From NCBI GenBank assembly GCA_022496205.1, contig WTXD01000024.1, positions 310,001 to 374,000 of the forward strand: 64,000 nt of DNA, given 5' to 3'. Below are positions 48,321 through 61,001 of this stretch, in pieces. How positions within the stretch are numbered: position 1 is the first letter of the stretch; each line of letters opens with the position of its first letter. This DNA comes from Gloeopeniophorella convolvens (Eukaryota > Basidiomycota > Agaricomycetes > Russulales). Made by a program: the position numbers and the translations under genes. Under the pieces are notes generated by a model. It did no database searches. It was given only the letters and a program-made list of their open reading frames with translations, and was not told the DNA's origin.

Positions 48321-48863
48321 TCACCAGAACTCCTTCCGCTTCTTGCGTATATCCCGAATTGTTGCAGTGACTTCGCCCCAGCGCGCACGCGCCTTTTCAT
48401 GCACTGTATCGCGCCGTGCCAGCGCAATCCGCCGTGCGTCACGCGAGAGCGGTGCGGCGTAGCTGATGAACGAATGCGAACAGCCAAACTTTTCTGCGAG
48501 CTTCGAGCGCGTCCAGAGCTTCGGGTTCTCCGTACGCAGGCGGCGCATCTCTGCAATTGCCTCATCTGGCACGCGCTTGTAGCCAGGCTTGGGCTTCGCA
48601 AGTGGCGGTGGGAGCGGTGCGCCGTCTAATGCCGCGGGAGCTGGGCGCAGAAGGGGTGAGACTGGGTTGGTAGTGAATGAGAGCGGGGTTGGTGCGGAGG
48701 GCGGGGGGCGGTGGATGAAGGTGAGGTCGTCGGGGAGCGACGTCGTCACTGCACTCGGGTCCTTGAGCAGCGGGTCTGGATGCCGCATTGGCGGCTTTTG
48801 CGGAAGGCGCGTCGCATAGCCGCGAACGAGGGCGGGGAGGCGCAGATGCAGGCGCGAGTTCAT
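48321..48863 (-). CDS. MRPL20: Mitochondrial large-subunit ribosomal protein mL58 (MRPL20 family)
   Basis: This is an intronless 180-residue protein. The N-terminus is basic and hydroxylated (MNSRLHLRLPALVRGYATRL), a typical mitochondrial presequence. A proline-rich middle leads to the family core: KPKPGYKRVPDEAIAEMRRL, TENPKLWTRSKLAEKFGCS and HSFISYAAPLS, and then a basic end RDIRKKRKEFW. The core resembles the MRP-L20 domain of fungal mitochondrial ribosomes, and the length fits. It acts in mitochondrial translation. Confidence 0.85.
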   Translation of the reverse strand: MNSRLHLRLPALVRGYATRLPQKPPMRHPDPLLKDPSAVTTSLPDDLTFIHRPPPSAPTPLSFTTNPVSPLLRPAPAALDGAPLPPPLAKPKPGYKRVPDEAIAEMRRLRTENPKLWTRSKLAEKFGCSHSFISYAAPLSRDARRIALARRDTVHEKARARWGEVTATIRDIRKKRKEFW

Positions 48864-49913
48864 CGTCGAGGACGTTGCAGACTTGCTCGCGCAGAGATGG
48901 GCGCGCTGGCCACGCGGATGGGCGTTTCAGGCAACTCGTTCACACGCATGCGGGCTCAGGCACGCGCGTCCATATTTGGCCACTCCGCTCGCGAGTTGGC
49001 CGCTGCCGCACTCTCACTGCACCATCGTCTCAATCCAAATGGTGATGCTTCCATGCGGGTATAGAATCGAGGAAGCGCATAGTATACGAGTCACTCTCGA
49101 GGCGTGGCAATCCGTGTCTCGCCGACACTCGGGTCACCGCCGCGCAGCCCACAACGGGCTACCGCGGATCCGCAGACGGAGCAGCGTAGGGATTGCATGC
49201 GCCACTTGTCGAGATGCTATTGTAGCCAAAAAGGTAATGGGCGCACCGAGGAAGCAGTGGTGAAGTCAGCTGAAGATTTAGGGACCTTTCTTGCGGATGC
49301 TTTCGGGCAGCGCCCGGGTATTCGAGGGACGACGAGAGGGGCGCATGATCGTCTGAGCCAAGTCATGCGACGCAAAGCACCACAACCGACCCATTGGAGC
49401 ATGCTGGATTGATTTTGAAGGCCTGCGTGATTTTCGGGTACAGAACGCTACCGGCCATGACGTGCGCAATGTATGATTCTCGAGAACTCCATGAACGTGA
49501 AGTTCTGGAATGTCGAGCACTGCGCGCGGGAGATGCCATGGTGCCTAAATTCACCGAGTAAGGCGTTGCGCGTGAATCACTGACAGCATGCGGCCCTGAG
49601 GCAATGAAGTGATTGGCTAAATGCAGCGAGATGCGGCGATACTGCAAGTCTCCAAGTATGCTAGTCTAATCGAACCTTGAGACGAGCAACTGACCACTGT
49701 CGATTTAAGGGACATTGCGGTCATGAGACATGCGACTGTGTCATGATTTGAGATTCCCAATAGTTGATAGTGATCGGTGATAAGTACTCTAGACTAGTCT
49801 GAGAACAATTGAATCCTATGTCAGGTTCAACTGCTCAAACTAGGTTGTACGAAGTGATAAAATATATACATGAAAGCCCTTTTCATCGCAGATCGCAGAT
49901 AATTGAAGGGCGT
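48864..49913. other. Intergenic, no gene seen
   Basis: Sequence upstream of mL58 and downstream of the GST gene. No conserved exon or RNA gene is visible. Confidence 0.45.
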
Positions 49914-51035
49914 TTACTTCTTGTTCCAGCCGTCCGGGGGAACCTGCAGACCCGCCTGCACGCCCTGGCGCGCGGCGATCCTCTCGACCCAAGCCTATGC
50001 AAGAACACCTCAGCACATGGAACGGACGATATATATTTCGACCACACCTTCACGTTAGGCCACTCGTCCAGGGTCTTGGCGATAGTGGCTTCATGGCGAG
50101 AAACCCTGATTCACAAGACGTCAGCAGGGTCAGTATTGTAGACGCAGGGGAGCTTACCAGGGGTATGCGTTGAGGTCAGCAATTGAGAGCTTGCCACGGC
50201 CGGGGCCGGCGAGGTAGTCGCGGCCCTGCGAGAGGCGAATCTCGAGGACACCGTAGAGACGCTTAGTCTCGTTCACGTAGCCTGAGACAAAGATGAGACA
50301 AACGGAACTCGCGGGTTCTGGGGAAGGCACGCGTACGGTCACGAGCATAAGGAATATCTTCTTTAGTCCCAAAGGTGAAGTGGCCGGCTAGGGGTGCTAT
50401 GTCAGCTCTGCCGTCCCAATGACGCATCCGCCCAAAGCACCTTGTCCTTGCATGGGGCCGATACCACCATGCTATAATTAGCGCAGAACCTGTCAGTCCA
50501 ACCCACACGCAGCGCATAGAAACGGCGTCTACGCACGGTGAAGAATATCCACTGCAGCATCTCGCTGTAGTTGTCCGGGTCGGTGGCTGGGTTGAACCAG
50601 AACACATGGTCCTTGTCGTAGTACTGCGCGAGGTAAAGCAGAATCGACGCGCTCTCGAACACATTGAAGTCGCCGCGAGAGCGGTCGGTGATCGTCGGAA
50701 TGCGGCCATTCGGGTTCAGCTTGATATACCACGGCTCCTTCTGCACATTAGCCGATATGTCGATGGGGAACGTTCTGCAGACAGACACGTCAGCGCGCCT
50801 ATGCAACCAGCGACACGCTGAGACAAAGAGAAAGTACGCACTCGTAGTCGGGCGCGCCATAGTGCGCGCGCAGCTCCTCGAGGAAGGTGGAGACCTTGAA
50901 CCCGTTGGGGGTGCGCGCGGTGTAGAACACGATCGGCTTCTTGCTTTCAGCGGTGGTCGACATGGCTCTGCTGGTAGTGGCGGAAGATGCGAGGGAGCGA
51001 GCGAGTGTTTGGAGGCGGCGTGCAGCTGATGCCAT
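49914..51035 (-). CDS. Glutathione S-transferase, Ure2p-like
   Basis: It conjugates or reduces with glutathione, in stress and detoxification. The first ATG at 51035 gives a presequence-like N-terminus ([20 protein letters not shown]). A second in-frame ATG at 50963 gives [20 protein letters not shown], a cytosolic form. The thioredoxin-fold half has [28 protein letters not shown] and [17 protein letters not shown]. The helical half has [36 protein letters not shown] and DEWPNVKVW. The stop TAA is at 49914-49916 after PPDGWNKK. About five introns are present. A TATA box only 20 nt upstream of the first ATG bears on which start is used. Confidence 0.87.
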
Positions 51036-51055
51036 AGTGGGCAGACTTGTATCGT

Positions 51056-51063
51056 TTTATATA
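51056..51063 (-). promoter_or_regulatory. TATA box of the GST gene
   Basis: TATATAAA on the minus strand ends 20 nt before the first ATG (51035). With usual TATA-to-start spacing, many transcripts would begin at or past that ATG. Confidence 0.5.
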
Positions 51064-51619
51064 TACCAGGTGAAGGTCACGATGGCCAGGGTCGAGGTGA
51101 TCGTGGGTGTACGCGGCCAGTGTGGTATGAATCATACATGATGCATGACCTGACTGATCATCGTGTTGAATCGAGCTGAATAAGCCACCTTCACGGATCC
51201 CGTAAACGACGACGACGTGGCCCTGCCGAAGAACAGAGGGTCAGCAGGAATAGTATAGGTTTTGTATCAGTTGAATGAACCGTTTCAGCGACTATGAGAG
51301 CGTTGAGAAAGCCGAAAAGTGACCATCGTTCGTCGACACGATCACCCGCAATGACGCCATCTGCAAACTGAGGTCAGATCTAGAGTCACTTCCCGCAGAT
51401 ATCTGATAGTCGCGATAATCTAATCTCTTTCCAATCACATCTCGACAATTCGCTCACAACGCCCACACGCGGGTGATTGCTAAACTTCTATCCTACGTGA
51501 CAAGCTTATGAAGAAACCGTCTACAGGTATCATAATCAAACAAATCCGACCTCGGACTATGACTGAGTCGGGTCTCTAATTCCTCTCCCCAAGTGTGCAT
51601 AAAAATACGAGCCGTCTAC
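51064..51619. other. Intergenic, no gene seen
   Basis: Short region between the GST promoter and the 3' end of the flavin oxidoreductase gene. Confidence 0.5.
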
Positions 51620-53258
<1,639 letters not shown>

Positions 53259-53337
53259 GGTGGTAGTCGCGGGATGAGAGGCGTTCGAGTGGAACGCAAA
53301 TCTGTGTTGAGAGATAGACGCAAGCACACTGGCAACC

Positions 53338-53343
53338 TTTATA
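53338..53343 (-). promoter_or_regulatory. TATA-like box of the flavin oxidoreductase gene
   Basis: TATAAA on the minus strand about 80 nt upstream of the chosen ATG. Confidence 0.4.
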
Positions 53344-53649
53344 CCGAATGCACCGAGGAAGCCCGCATGAGTCACTTTCACGATTAGTTATACTTCTAGA
53401 TTAATTATCTTTCCCATCTGCTTACCAGGAGCTCGAGCTTTGTCAGAGCAGCGCGATGCACTCGTAAGCAATGTTCAAACCAGAATTTCCGACGGAAGAT
53501 TTATATTTGGGTATGTCCCGACGGAAGGTTGTATCAATCAGGCGGATCGCCTCGTACATAACCCACGTCGGAGGGTGCATTCATGTGTACAGATTATCCA
53601 CCACGGCCCCGTGAGCAAGGCATAGCATCTCCGCGTAGGTATGCGCGCA
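53344..53649. other. Intergenic, no gene seen
   Basis: About 300 bp between the flavin oxidoreductase promoter and the amylase stop codon. A short GAAATTCCGAC-like sequence recurs near 53485 and 53520. Confidence 0.4.
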
Positions 53650-55633
53650 TCACATCCATCGCGCGCGGCACACAGCAAAGAACATCACGCTCGCGGCAAA
53701 GAACGCCCACGGGACGCGCGCAGCGGGCAGCCCGCCGCTCTTCGCGCGAATGCCCGTCGCGGCCTCGGGGCACACCGCGCCACCCTTGCGCAGCGCGGCG
53801 GCGGGCATCAGCACCTGCGGCATGCCGTATACGCTCGGCACCGTCACGCCGCCCTGCGCGTCCGCAGCGACCTTCGTGCACGTGAGCACGTCGACGAGCG
53901 GCTCGTTTGGCTGGAAGACCCCGTCGACGTGCCAGGAGAGACCCTGCGGACTCTCGCTGCCGATGTTTGTGAAGAGTGCGAGCATTGGTGGCTTCGAGAC
54001 TGCCATCGAGTGGTCTTCGATCGCGAGGAACTTCATCTGGGTGGCGCTATTAGCCTTCAGCGGAGGCCATATGCAGGTGAGACGTACTGGGGTCGTCACG
54101 AAGTCTGGCGAGCCCTCGATAGCTTCCTTCCGTGCAGCATTGAGCGTTCGAAGATGTTGTACAAGGGGTTTCTCTTGCTGATAAGCTGTGAACCAGAGCC
54201 TAGGGCGGGTCCGTGAATCACGCTGGCAATGCAAGTTTGCAGGTCACTTACGCCTCGCGATTGTAGGGGTCAGAACCTCCTTGATATCCTTGCTCTTGGC
54301 CTGCAAATGTACTCAGGACTCCGCCCTGCGGCGTACGTCTGACGACTCACCATAGTAGACTATAGGGATGCCGTCATGAATGAATGGGAATGTGATAGCG
54401 TTGCGGATGAGCTTCACACAACCACAGTTAGGGCCCGCCAGTCAGAACTATAGAAAAGATCATACCCCAGCATCCTTGGTAATTGATGGTAGCCGCGGCT
54501 GGTCATGGTTCTCGAAGAAAGAGCCAGTACGGAAGAGTCCATTCTTGTACTTTTGCTGCGAGGTTGTCATGATATCGACGACGGACGAAAACTTTCCCTG
54601 CGTGCTGAGGAAGGCGTTTCGCATCTGGAAGTACGACGGGTAATCGAGAATTGCGTCCAAGACCTCTGGATCGTCGATAAGTCCTCTGACAATTGTTGTG
54701 CGGACGGAGGTGGTGTACTTACGGGTGTACTCCGCCGCGTAGCTGGTATCGTTGATGAGCACCTCGCCGAGCGTGAAAACGCCCGCAGACTTTGCAAAGT
54801 CTGGCCAAAAGTCCTTGCGAATATGCTTGACCGTATCGATACGTAGCCCGTCGACCTCATAGTCTTCCACGAGCTGGTGAATCCAGTTCTGCAGCTCCGT
54901 AACGACCGTCGTGTTCTCTGTGTCGAGATCCGGCAGCGGCAGCTTCGTGTCGCCCAGCCAGCATTTCTCGACGGTTTCCTGGTCGCTCGGGTCGGTCGAC
55001 TCCGCGACGAAGCATTGCTTGTGAAACGCCGACGCATCGCTGAATGGGTGGAAGAAGCCGTTGAAGCTGAACTTCGGCCCCGGTAGCGCGGGCGCCGCCA
55101 TGTGATTCACGACGACGTCAAGCATCAGGTACATCCCGCGCTTATGGAGCGCGCCGCTGAGCGCGCGCAGGTCTTCCGCAGAGCCAAAGTGCGGGTTCAA
55201 GGAGTTGAAATCCTTCGTCCAGTACCTGCGTCGGTGGTCAGCCGATGGGTGGCAATGTTGAAGGACCCGGTTGAATAGACGTACCCGTGGAATGACTCGC
55301 CCTGCGTCGTGTTCCCTTCAAGGTTCGCGGAGACGGGTGAAATCCACAGTGCGTCGAAGCCCATGTTTTGGATGTAGTCGAGATGGTTTACTATGCCCTT
55401 CCATGAGCCGCCACAATACTTGCGAGCGCCAGTGTCACAAGGTAGTGTGCTGTCATTGGAGGTGGCGAATCGGTCGGTGATAACCTAGGCATCCCCGTGA
55501 GATGGGCGTATGAGAGAAGGTGGCGGGTTACCTGATAGATGGAGCGTGTACTCCAATCTTCGGCACTGGCAGCAGTGGCTGGACTGGTTAGAAAGAATGT
55601 GGTGAAAAGGGCCGGTGCGAGGCCTAGAAACAT
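53650..55633 (-). CDS. Secreted alpha-amylase, glycoside hydrolase family 13
   Basis: It cleaves internal alpha-1,4 links of starch or glycogen. The start is ATG 55633 with signal peptide [20 protein letters not shown]; the stop TGA is at 53650-53652. All four conserved regions are visible: [20 protein letters not shown] with the nucleophile Asp; FTLGEVL with the acid Glu; FFENHDQPR with the third carboxylate. IPIVYYG followed by [16 protein letters not shown] comes next. The C-terminus ends in a hydrophobic tail ([16 protein letters not shown]) after a small-residue stretch, consistent with a GPI-anchor signal, so it may be attached to the membrane or wall. Several introns near 50-60 nt occur. 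Confidence 0.92.
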
Positions 55634-57838
55634 GTTGGATAAAGGGTAGTAGGCGGCCCCGACGTTCGACCAGCAGGGCGTCTTGGTTGTGACTAGTTGG
55701 GGAGAGTGATGTTGGAGATACTGAATGGGGCGTTGAGAGGGTATATCAACTTTTGAATTACAACATTACCCAATGAAGACTTTGGTATGCATTGCATGGT
55801 CCGATTTTACCACAATACAGGCCGTGCAGACTGGAATCCGTTCACGAGGATTACAACTAAGCAGCGGGCAGGTAAGCATGGAGTGTGCACCCATAGCCTG
55901 GTAGACGACAGGGGACCCTTTGGGTTGACCTTGATGCTCTTCACCGCACGATGAAGTATGTGGCAGGGCGTGCAAAAGAACAGAGGTCCTACTACAGGAC
56001 CTCCGGGTCTTGCACGGCATTGGGCTTAGCAGACGACACCGATGTCTACCAGTCGTACACAAATCTTCCAGTCACGGGATCTGGGAAACGGATGTAAGGA
56101 GAGGAAGAATAAGTCGTAACGGGCCGGCACGACGGAAAAGTGTAAGAAAAAACGATCGATGCTCACCTGGACTTTTTCGCACAGCCAAAGGGTACAAGGC
56201 GTCCCACTGTCACTGTTGCGAGGCCGATCCCGCGCATCCGACCCTCCAGTGTGGAATGGGGCCTTCGAAGTGAAGTCGCAGAAACTACGAACATTAGGTG
56301 AAAGAGCTTTGGTGCAGTCAGCCCATATCTGCCCATGTAAGTGCGGATGCGGCGCGGATGGGAACCGCTCATCTGTGTTTAACTGGATGTAGAGAAACGG
56401 AAACCGAATGGATATCGCGCTAGGCGGCCTGAGTAGACGCCGCGCGGCGCGCGTACTTACGCGCGTTCGAAAAAGAGTTTCGTCGGAAGAGGTCGGAAGC
56501 AGCCTCCGGCTTGCACGTGATCACCTCCCTTTTCGGTCTAAGTAAACGCGTCCGAGTCGGGATCGAGTCACTGCCTGCCTTCCACGAATTTCGCCCAGGA
56601 CGGCACAACCACATTTTTTCGGTTCTTCTGAGCACCGCTAGACATAGTGCGACGAGAAGCTCCCACTTTGCAACCTCCAGGTGGGGAGGCTCTTCACCTT
56701 CGAGTTCTCGGTCCTCGGGACACGCGACCTCATTGCGGCCCCAGACTCGTGCACAAATCTTTCGAGGCGCCCATTGTTTTGGGACGAGGCACCGGGTGTT
56801 CGATCAGATGCAGCCTAATGAGGTGAGTATATAGAAACAAACTTTTCGTCCAGGTTCAGTGAGGGTACTGTGAACTCGGCCCACTGTAGCGGCAAAATCC
56901 GCAAGCAATGTGTATGTTCCTTGAGGTAGTACACCTCGGTACCGCGTCAACTAACGCAGGGGTTGGTAGACAAACCCCTGTGAACCGATAAGCATGGAAC
57001 TATTGAAAGGTACCGACTAAATTGCTTAGAGGCAGTCTGTGAACATCTAGACCTGAAGCAGACCCAACATGTGTCTCAGGCTTTTTCGGCGTCGTCAGCC
57101 AGGCGCAGCGCTTGCCCTAGCCCATCCCGAGATCTACGTGCCTCGTTATACTGTTTTGAAACCTGGTACACCTGATCTCGTGCTTTCGTTAAGCAGGGAT
57201 TGAATATTGAATCTTGAAGCTTCGAAGTCCGGGTAACTACAATGAGCATGATCTCGACGACCTTGATACGAAACAGCTATCGCCGCTTGATAACGCGATA
57301 TCTAGTCAAGTCAATAGTGGGCCCCCATTGAGCCTTGCCCGTACCCGTGGCCGAAGCGAAGTACCACTGGCGCTGTGGGAGTGTGTGTCTCCCTTCCGCA
57401 CAATTTCCGAGAAGCCACGATGTGACACCGTCGGCCCTTCTCATCTTGACAATCCGCATGGGTACAGCAGCCGCTGAGTCCTAACACGCATTGCAGGGAA
57501 GCTACCTGTACGATTTGGTGGTTGATTATACATAACACGGTGGTAATCTGGTCACGTTCACCTTCTGAGCAGCTCCGAAGCATTCATCTGCCCTCCTTTG
57601 AAGCGCGTTCCGCATATGCAACTCCGATGCTCCCCGGCAAAAGCATGCCTTTCCTTCACCAATCGAGCCCCAGTAAAGCCATGAAGAAGAGATGTCGCGA
57701 TTGATGTTGACAGCCTGTGAACGGATAGGAATCACCTGGTCCTCCGGTCTGGATCCCATTTGGTCGAGTGAGGTATATGCACATCCCTCCGTGAGGATAA
57801 AAGCGCGCAGGAGGGATTAGAGAGTGGTCTGCACGAAC
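55634..57838. other. Gene-poor 2.2 kb region
   Basis: This separates the amylase from the methyltransferase-like gene in divergent orientation. A 71-codon minus-strand frame (56420-56635) is basic but unrecognised. No RNA gene or repeat stands out. Confidence 0.45.
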
Positions 57839-58630
57839 ATGCCTCTTGTGAACATACTCATCCTCATCTCAGCTGCGATCAGCACGCACGTAGCCTTTAC
57901 CCCTCCAGCTGCACGTTCGAAGATAGGAGAGGAAAAGACTGCCAAAGCTCAATCATGGCCAATCATGCTGGCCGAGTTCGGTATCAAGTACCTACTCCCT
58001 GCGCAACGCGTAAGTGAATGCTCACAACCGCATTGACGGTGGAATTACAGTCACCTAACTTTATGGCATGTGCATCAGGCCGGTGTGACCCTCGTTTTTC
58101 TTGCAGAAGCATGCGCCGTTTATTCGTTCGCAAACCCGCAGACTGACTTTGCATTCGCTTTTCACGCCGTCACGGGACGAAGTCAAGACCTGGAACCCCG
58201 ACTCTACACTTCAGCTTATTGGGTCTTGGGGATAGTGATGACTTTCTTGGGTACCGCAATTCGGAAGCGGTGCTATCTGGAATTGGGGAGACTATTCACC
58301 TTCAACCTCTCCATCCTTGAGAACCACAAACTCGTCACGACTGGACCTTACTCCATTGTTCGTCATCCCGCTTACACCGGCGGTTTTCTGGCATCCTGGG
58401 GGCTCACGCTGGCCGCGTGGTGCCCTGGGACTTGGTGGGCAGAAGCCAGGGTAATTGATACTGTCGTCGGGAAGGCGGTAGCATTGATATGGGTGATATT
58501 CGTGGTTCAAGCCATGATAGTATATGCGCGCGCGGCAACAGAGGACGCCGTCCTGCGTAAAGAATTCGGGAAGGAGTGGGAGATATATGCATCGAAGGTA
58601 CAGTACCGTTACATACCAGGGATCCTGTAG
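57839..58630 (+). CDS. Isoprenylcysteine carboxyl methyltransferase (ICMT)-like membrane protein
   Basis: Exon 1 starts at ATG 57839 (MPLVNILILISAAISTHVAF, a membrane helix) and ends at about 58008. A 68-nt intron precedes AGVTLVFLAEACAVYSF. The catalytic ICMT-type core follows: LGRLFTFNLSILENHKLVTT, then GPYSIVRHPAYTGGFLASWG, and at the end ARAATEDAVLRKEFGKEWEI with YIPGIL. These are the S-adenosylmethionine and membrane-helix motifs of the ICMT/PEMT superfamily. Total length is about 240 residues with four or five membrane helices. True ICMT (Ste14) methylates prenylated CaaX proteins; fungi also have divergent relatives of unknown substrate, and this may be one of them. A GATAAAA sequence lies about 40 nt upstream. 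Confidence 0.8.
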
Positions 58631-60372
58631 TGCAGTAGTATAGAGGATTTCCGGCGGGGTCGGCGTTTCATATGCTGGGGCGACGCACCGATGCTTCCAC
58701 GTCAGCGATTGTTGAACATGACCGAATCTATGGAGACATACGGCTAGCACTGCTCGCTTCACCTTCGAGATAAGTATGTGCAAGTCTAGAAACGGGGTGT
58801 ATTGACTGAGGGAAAATTAGCATGCGTCCGACGTGCTATGTATAGCGAGTGGGTTTTCAAGCTTTCGCATCGGTGTTCAGAATTTGATCTCGGAGTTGAT
58901 GCAAATGCTCCGATGCCCTCGTGCACTGTCTTGCGTCTATTTGATCCCGGCTGGTTCAGATTTTGTCGACGGTATTTATGCAGCACATGAATGATTGTGA
59001 CGGTAAGATGTGGGTAAGACGGCGATGATATGAACGGGAGTGCTGCGGACCTGCAGTGGCGGGGGAATTGGTCTCTTGATGGTCAACAGTAAGTGGCCGT
59101 ACTAGGCGGAAGTGCCGTTTTTCGCCCGGCCGTGAACGGGACCCGACTCATGACGAACACCCCCAATTCAATGAGCCGCGATGGGCTACTAACAGTGGTA
59201 GTAACGATGCGAGTAAAGTTGACACCACAAAGCGCATAGATACCTGTGTGGTGGCTGTAGTGCACGTTGACGAGCCCTGTATGGAAAAATGCACGCAATC
59301 CCCTCAAATGGATGACTGGCGCCGCGCGCCAACGAGAAAGATCATACAAAATCCAAATCCTCAAGTGCAACCCAGAGGGTAGCTTAACACAAATGTATTC
59401 GCACTCTCGAACTTACAGCTCAACCTATGCCCTCCGCAACACGCGCAAAAGACGCATCCTGTTCTCTTTCAAAGGGCCATCATTATGGATCATCAAAGAT
59501 GGGAAATGTTACACGCACATTGTGCAGAAGCTGCCCCAGTCCGGACTCCGTGTACATGAAGCCTGCATGAGGCTTGCATGAAGCGGCACTAGCACGGGAA
59601 CGCCATACGCGCATCCGATACGCCTCCACGATCCGTTAGAAGTATCCGTAGCTAGTGTGATGATTGGAGACCATAAAATATGGCGTTTCGAGTGGTATCG
59701 CAGCTCACCCTCATCGCAATGGCGAGATGAACACGCCACCAGAGGCAAAGCAGAAAAGGGCAGTTCGGAACTGCGGTCCGCTGCCACTAACCGATTGTGG
59801 GAATGATCGGGGCTCTCCGAAGGCGCTAGCGCTGGTGGCGGCCGGCGCTTGCCAGTCAGTGGAACATCTGCATCATTCGTGCCTCACCGTGAAGAAAGCT
59901 TGCTCAAAATGCAAACTGACAACCAGACAAGGCTTGTACCCTGTATCGCATAGGGTACAGTAAATGACTGTCAGCCCGAGGGCGGGCCCGGGCTGTGCAC
60001 ACGGCCACTTCCGTACACGCGCGCGAGCGGCGGTAGTGGAAAGCCTCCTTGTTTCAGGGTATGCTAAGTATGTAGTGCTACTGTGAACGTGGTTCGCAGT
60101 TCATGAGTTATGCGCAAGTACACCAGAGAGCCGCGGTCGGAAGTGCGCGTATGACAGGGACATATCTGACGAACCGAATTATACCAACCTAGTTCGCGTC
60201 GAATGTAAAACCAAAAGAAGGGTATCCTCCTACGATATCTCAATCAAGATACGGGTGTGGTACGGTTCCCTACAGAGGGACGGATGAATCAGGAGCCCGC
60301 GATCTGGAGAGAAACAGGAGCGTGATAGAATGGTGAGCAATACAGAGGCCAGAACAACACCGCTGGGCCGTT
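58631..60372. other. Intergenic, no gene seen
   Basis: 1.7 kb with only short open frames and no family motif on either strand. Confidence 0.45.
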
Positions 60373-61001
60373 CTACATCCAGGAAAACACGTCGATCTCT
60401 GCGCGTCTCACGTTGTTCACCCAGCCAGGGTACCTTTCAATAATAGATGAGAAAGCACGATGCAAGCATGTCAGTGTGACGGTACTCACCTCGCTTTGGC
60501 GACCACACCCAACCTATTGCCTGGTCGAAGGCCGCTCACCACCTCATTAGTCCTGTCCAAAACCACTTCTACAACCTGCCAGTCGATGCGCGCGTGCCGA
60601 TTGGTGCATATCCTCCACCCCGGCACATCAAGAACAACCCCCCTATATCCCGCTGCACTGTCCTTCCCTAAAATTTGTAGTTCGAACCAGGTCCACGAGT
60701 TGTTGTATGTACCGTGGTCCTTCAGCGGGTAGGGGCTCCAACCTTGATCATGGCTTTCCGTTCGTATGACGACTTTCATTATGCATTCCGGATGTGGAAT
60801 TGGAGGCGTCAGTGCCGCCAGGCGTGCGCCACCACGCACTCTCATGATTTCACGGTCGGGAGGAAAAGCTACAAAAGAATCTGTGCAACGGGAATAGTAC
60901 TCAGCAGCATGTAAGATCAGGTCCACAAGTTCAATTGGGAGACGTCGAAGGAGACTAAAGCGGGTAATAAGGATGTCTGCTGGAGAGGGATCGTGCGGCA
61001 T
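60373..61001 (-). CDS. Small F-box-like basidiomycete protein, function unknown
   Basis: The start is ATG 61001 (MPHDPSPADILITRFSLLRR); the stop TAG is at 60373-60375 after VNNVRRAEIDVFSWM. An intron near 60430-60490 joins KAR to YPGWVNNV, with AG completed by G. The N-terminal LLRRLPIELVDLILHAAEYY resembles an F-box helix pair. The rest has a beta-rich pattern with SWTWFELQILG, YRGVVLDVPGWRICTNRHA and VVLDRTNEVVSGLRPGNRLG. Similar small proteins with this end (AEIDVF) are common in mushroom genomes, but I know of no function. Adaptor of an SCF ligase is possible, not shown. Confidence 0.65.

Noticed and set aside
53259..53381. N-terminal extension of the OYE-type protein from ATG 53381
   Set aside because: A TATA-like box lies at 53338-53343, downstream of that ATG, and the conserved protein begins after 53258.
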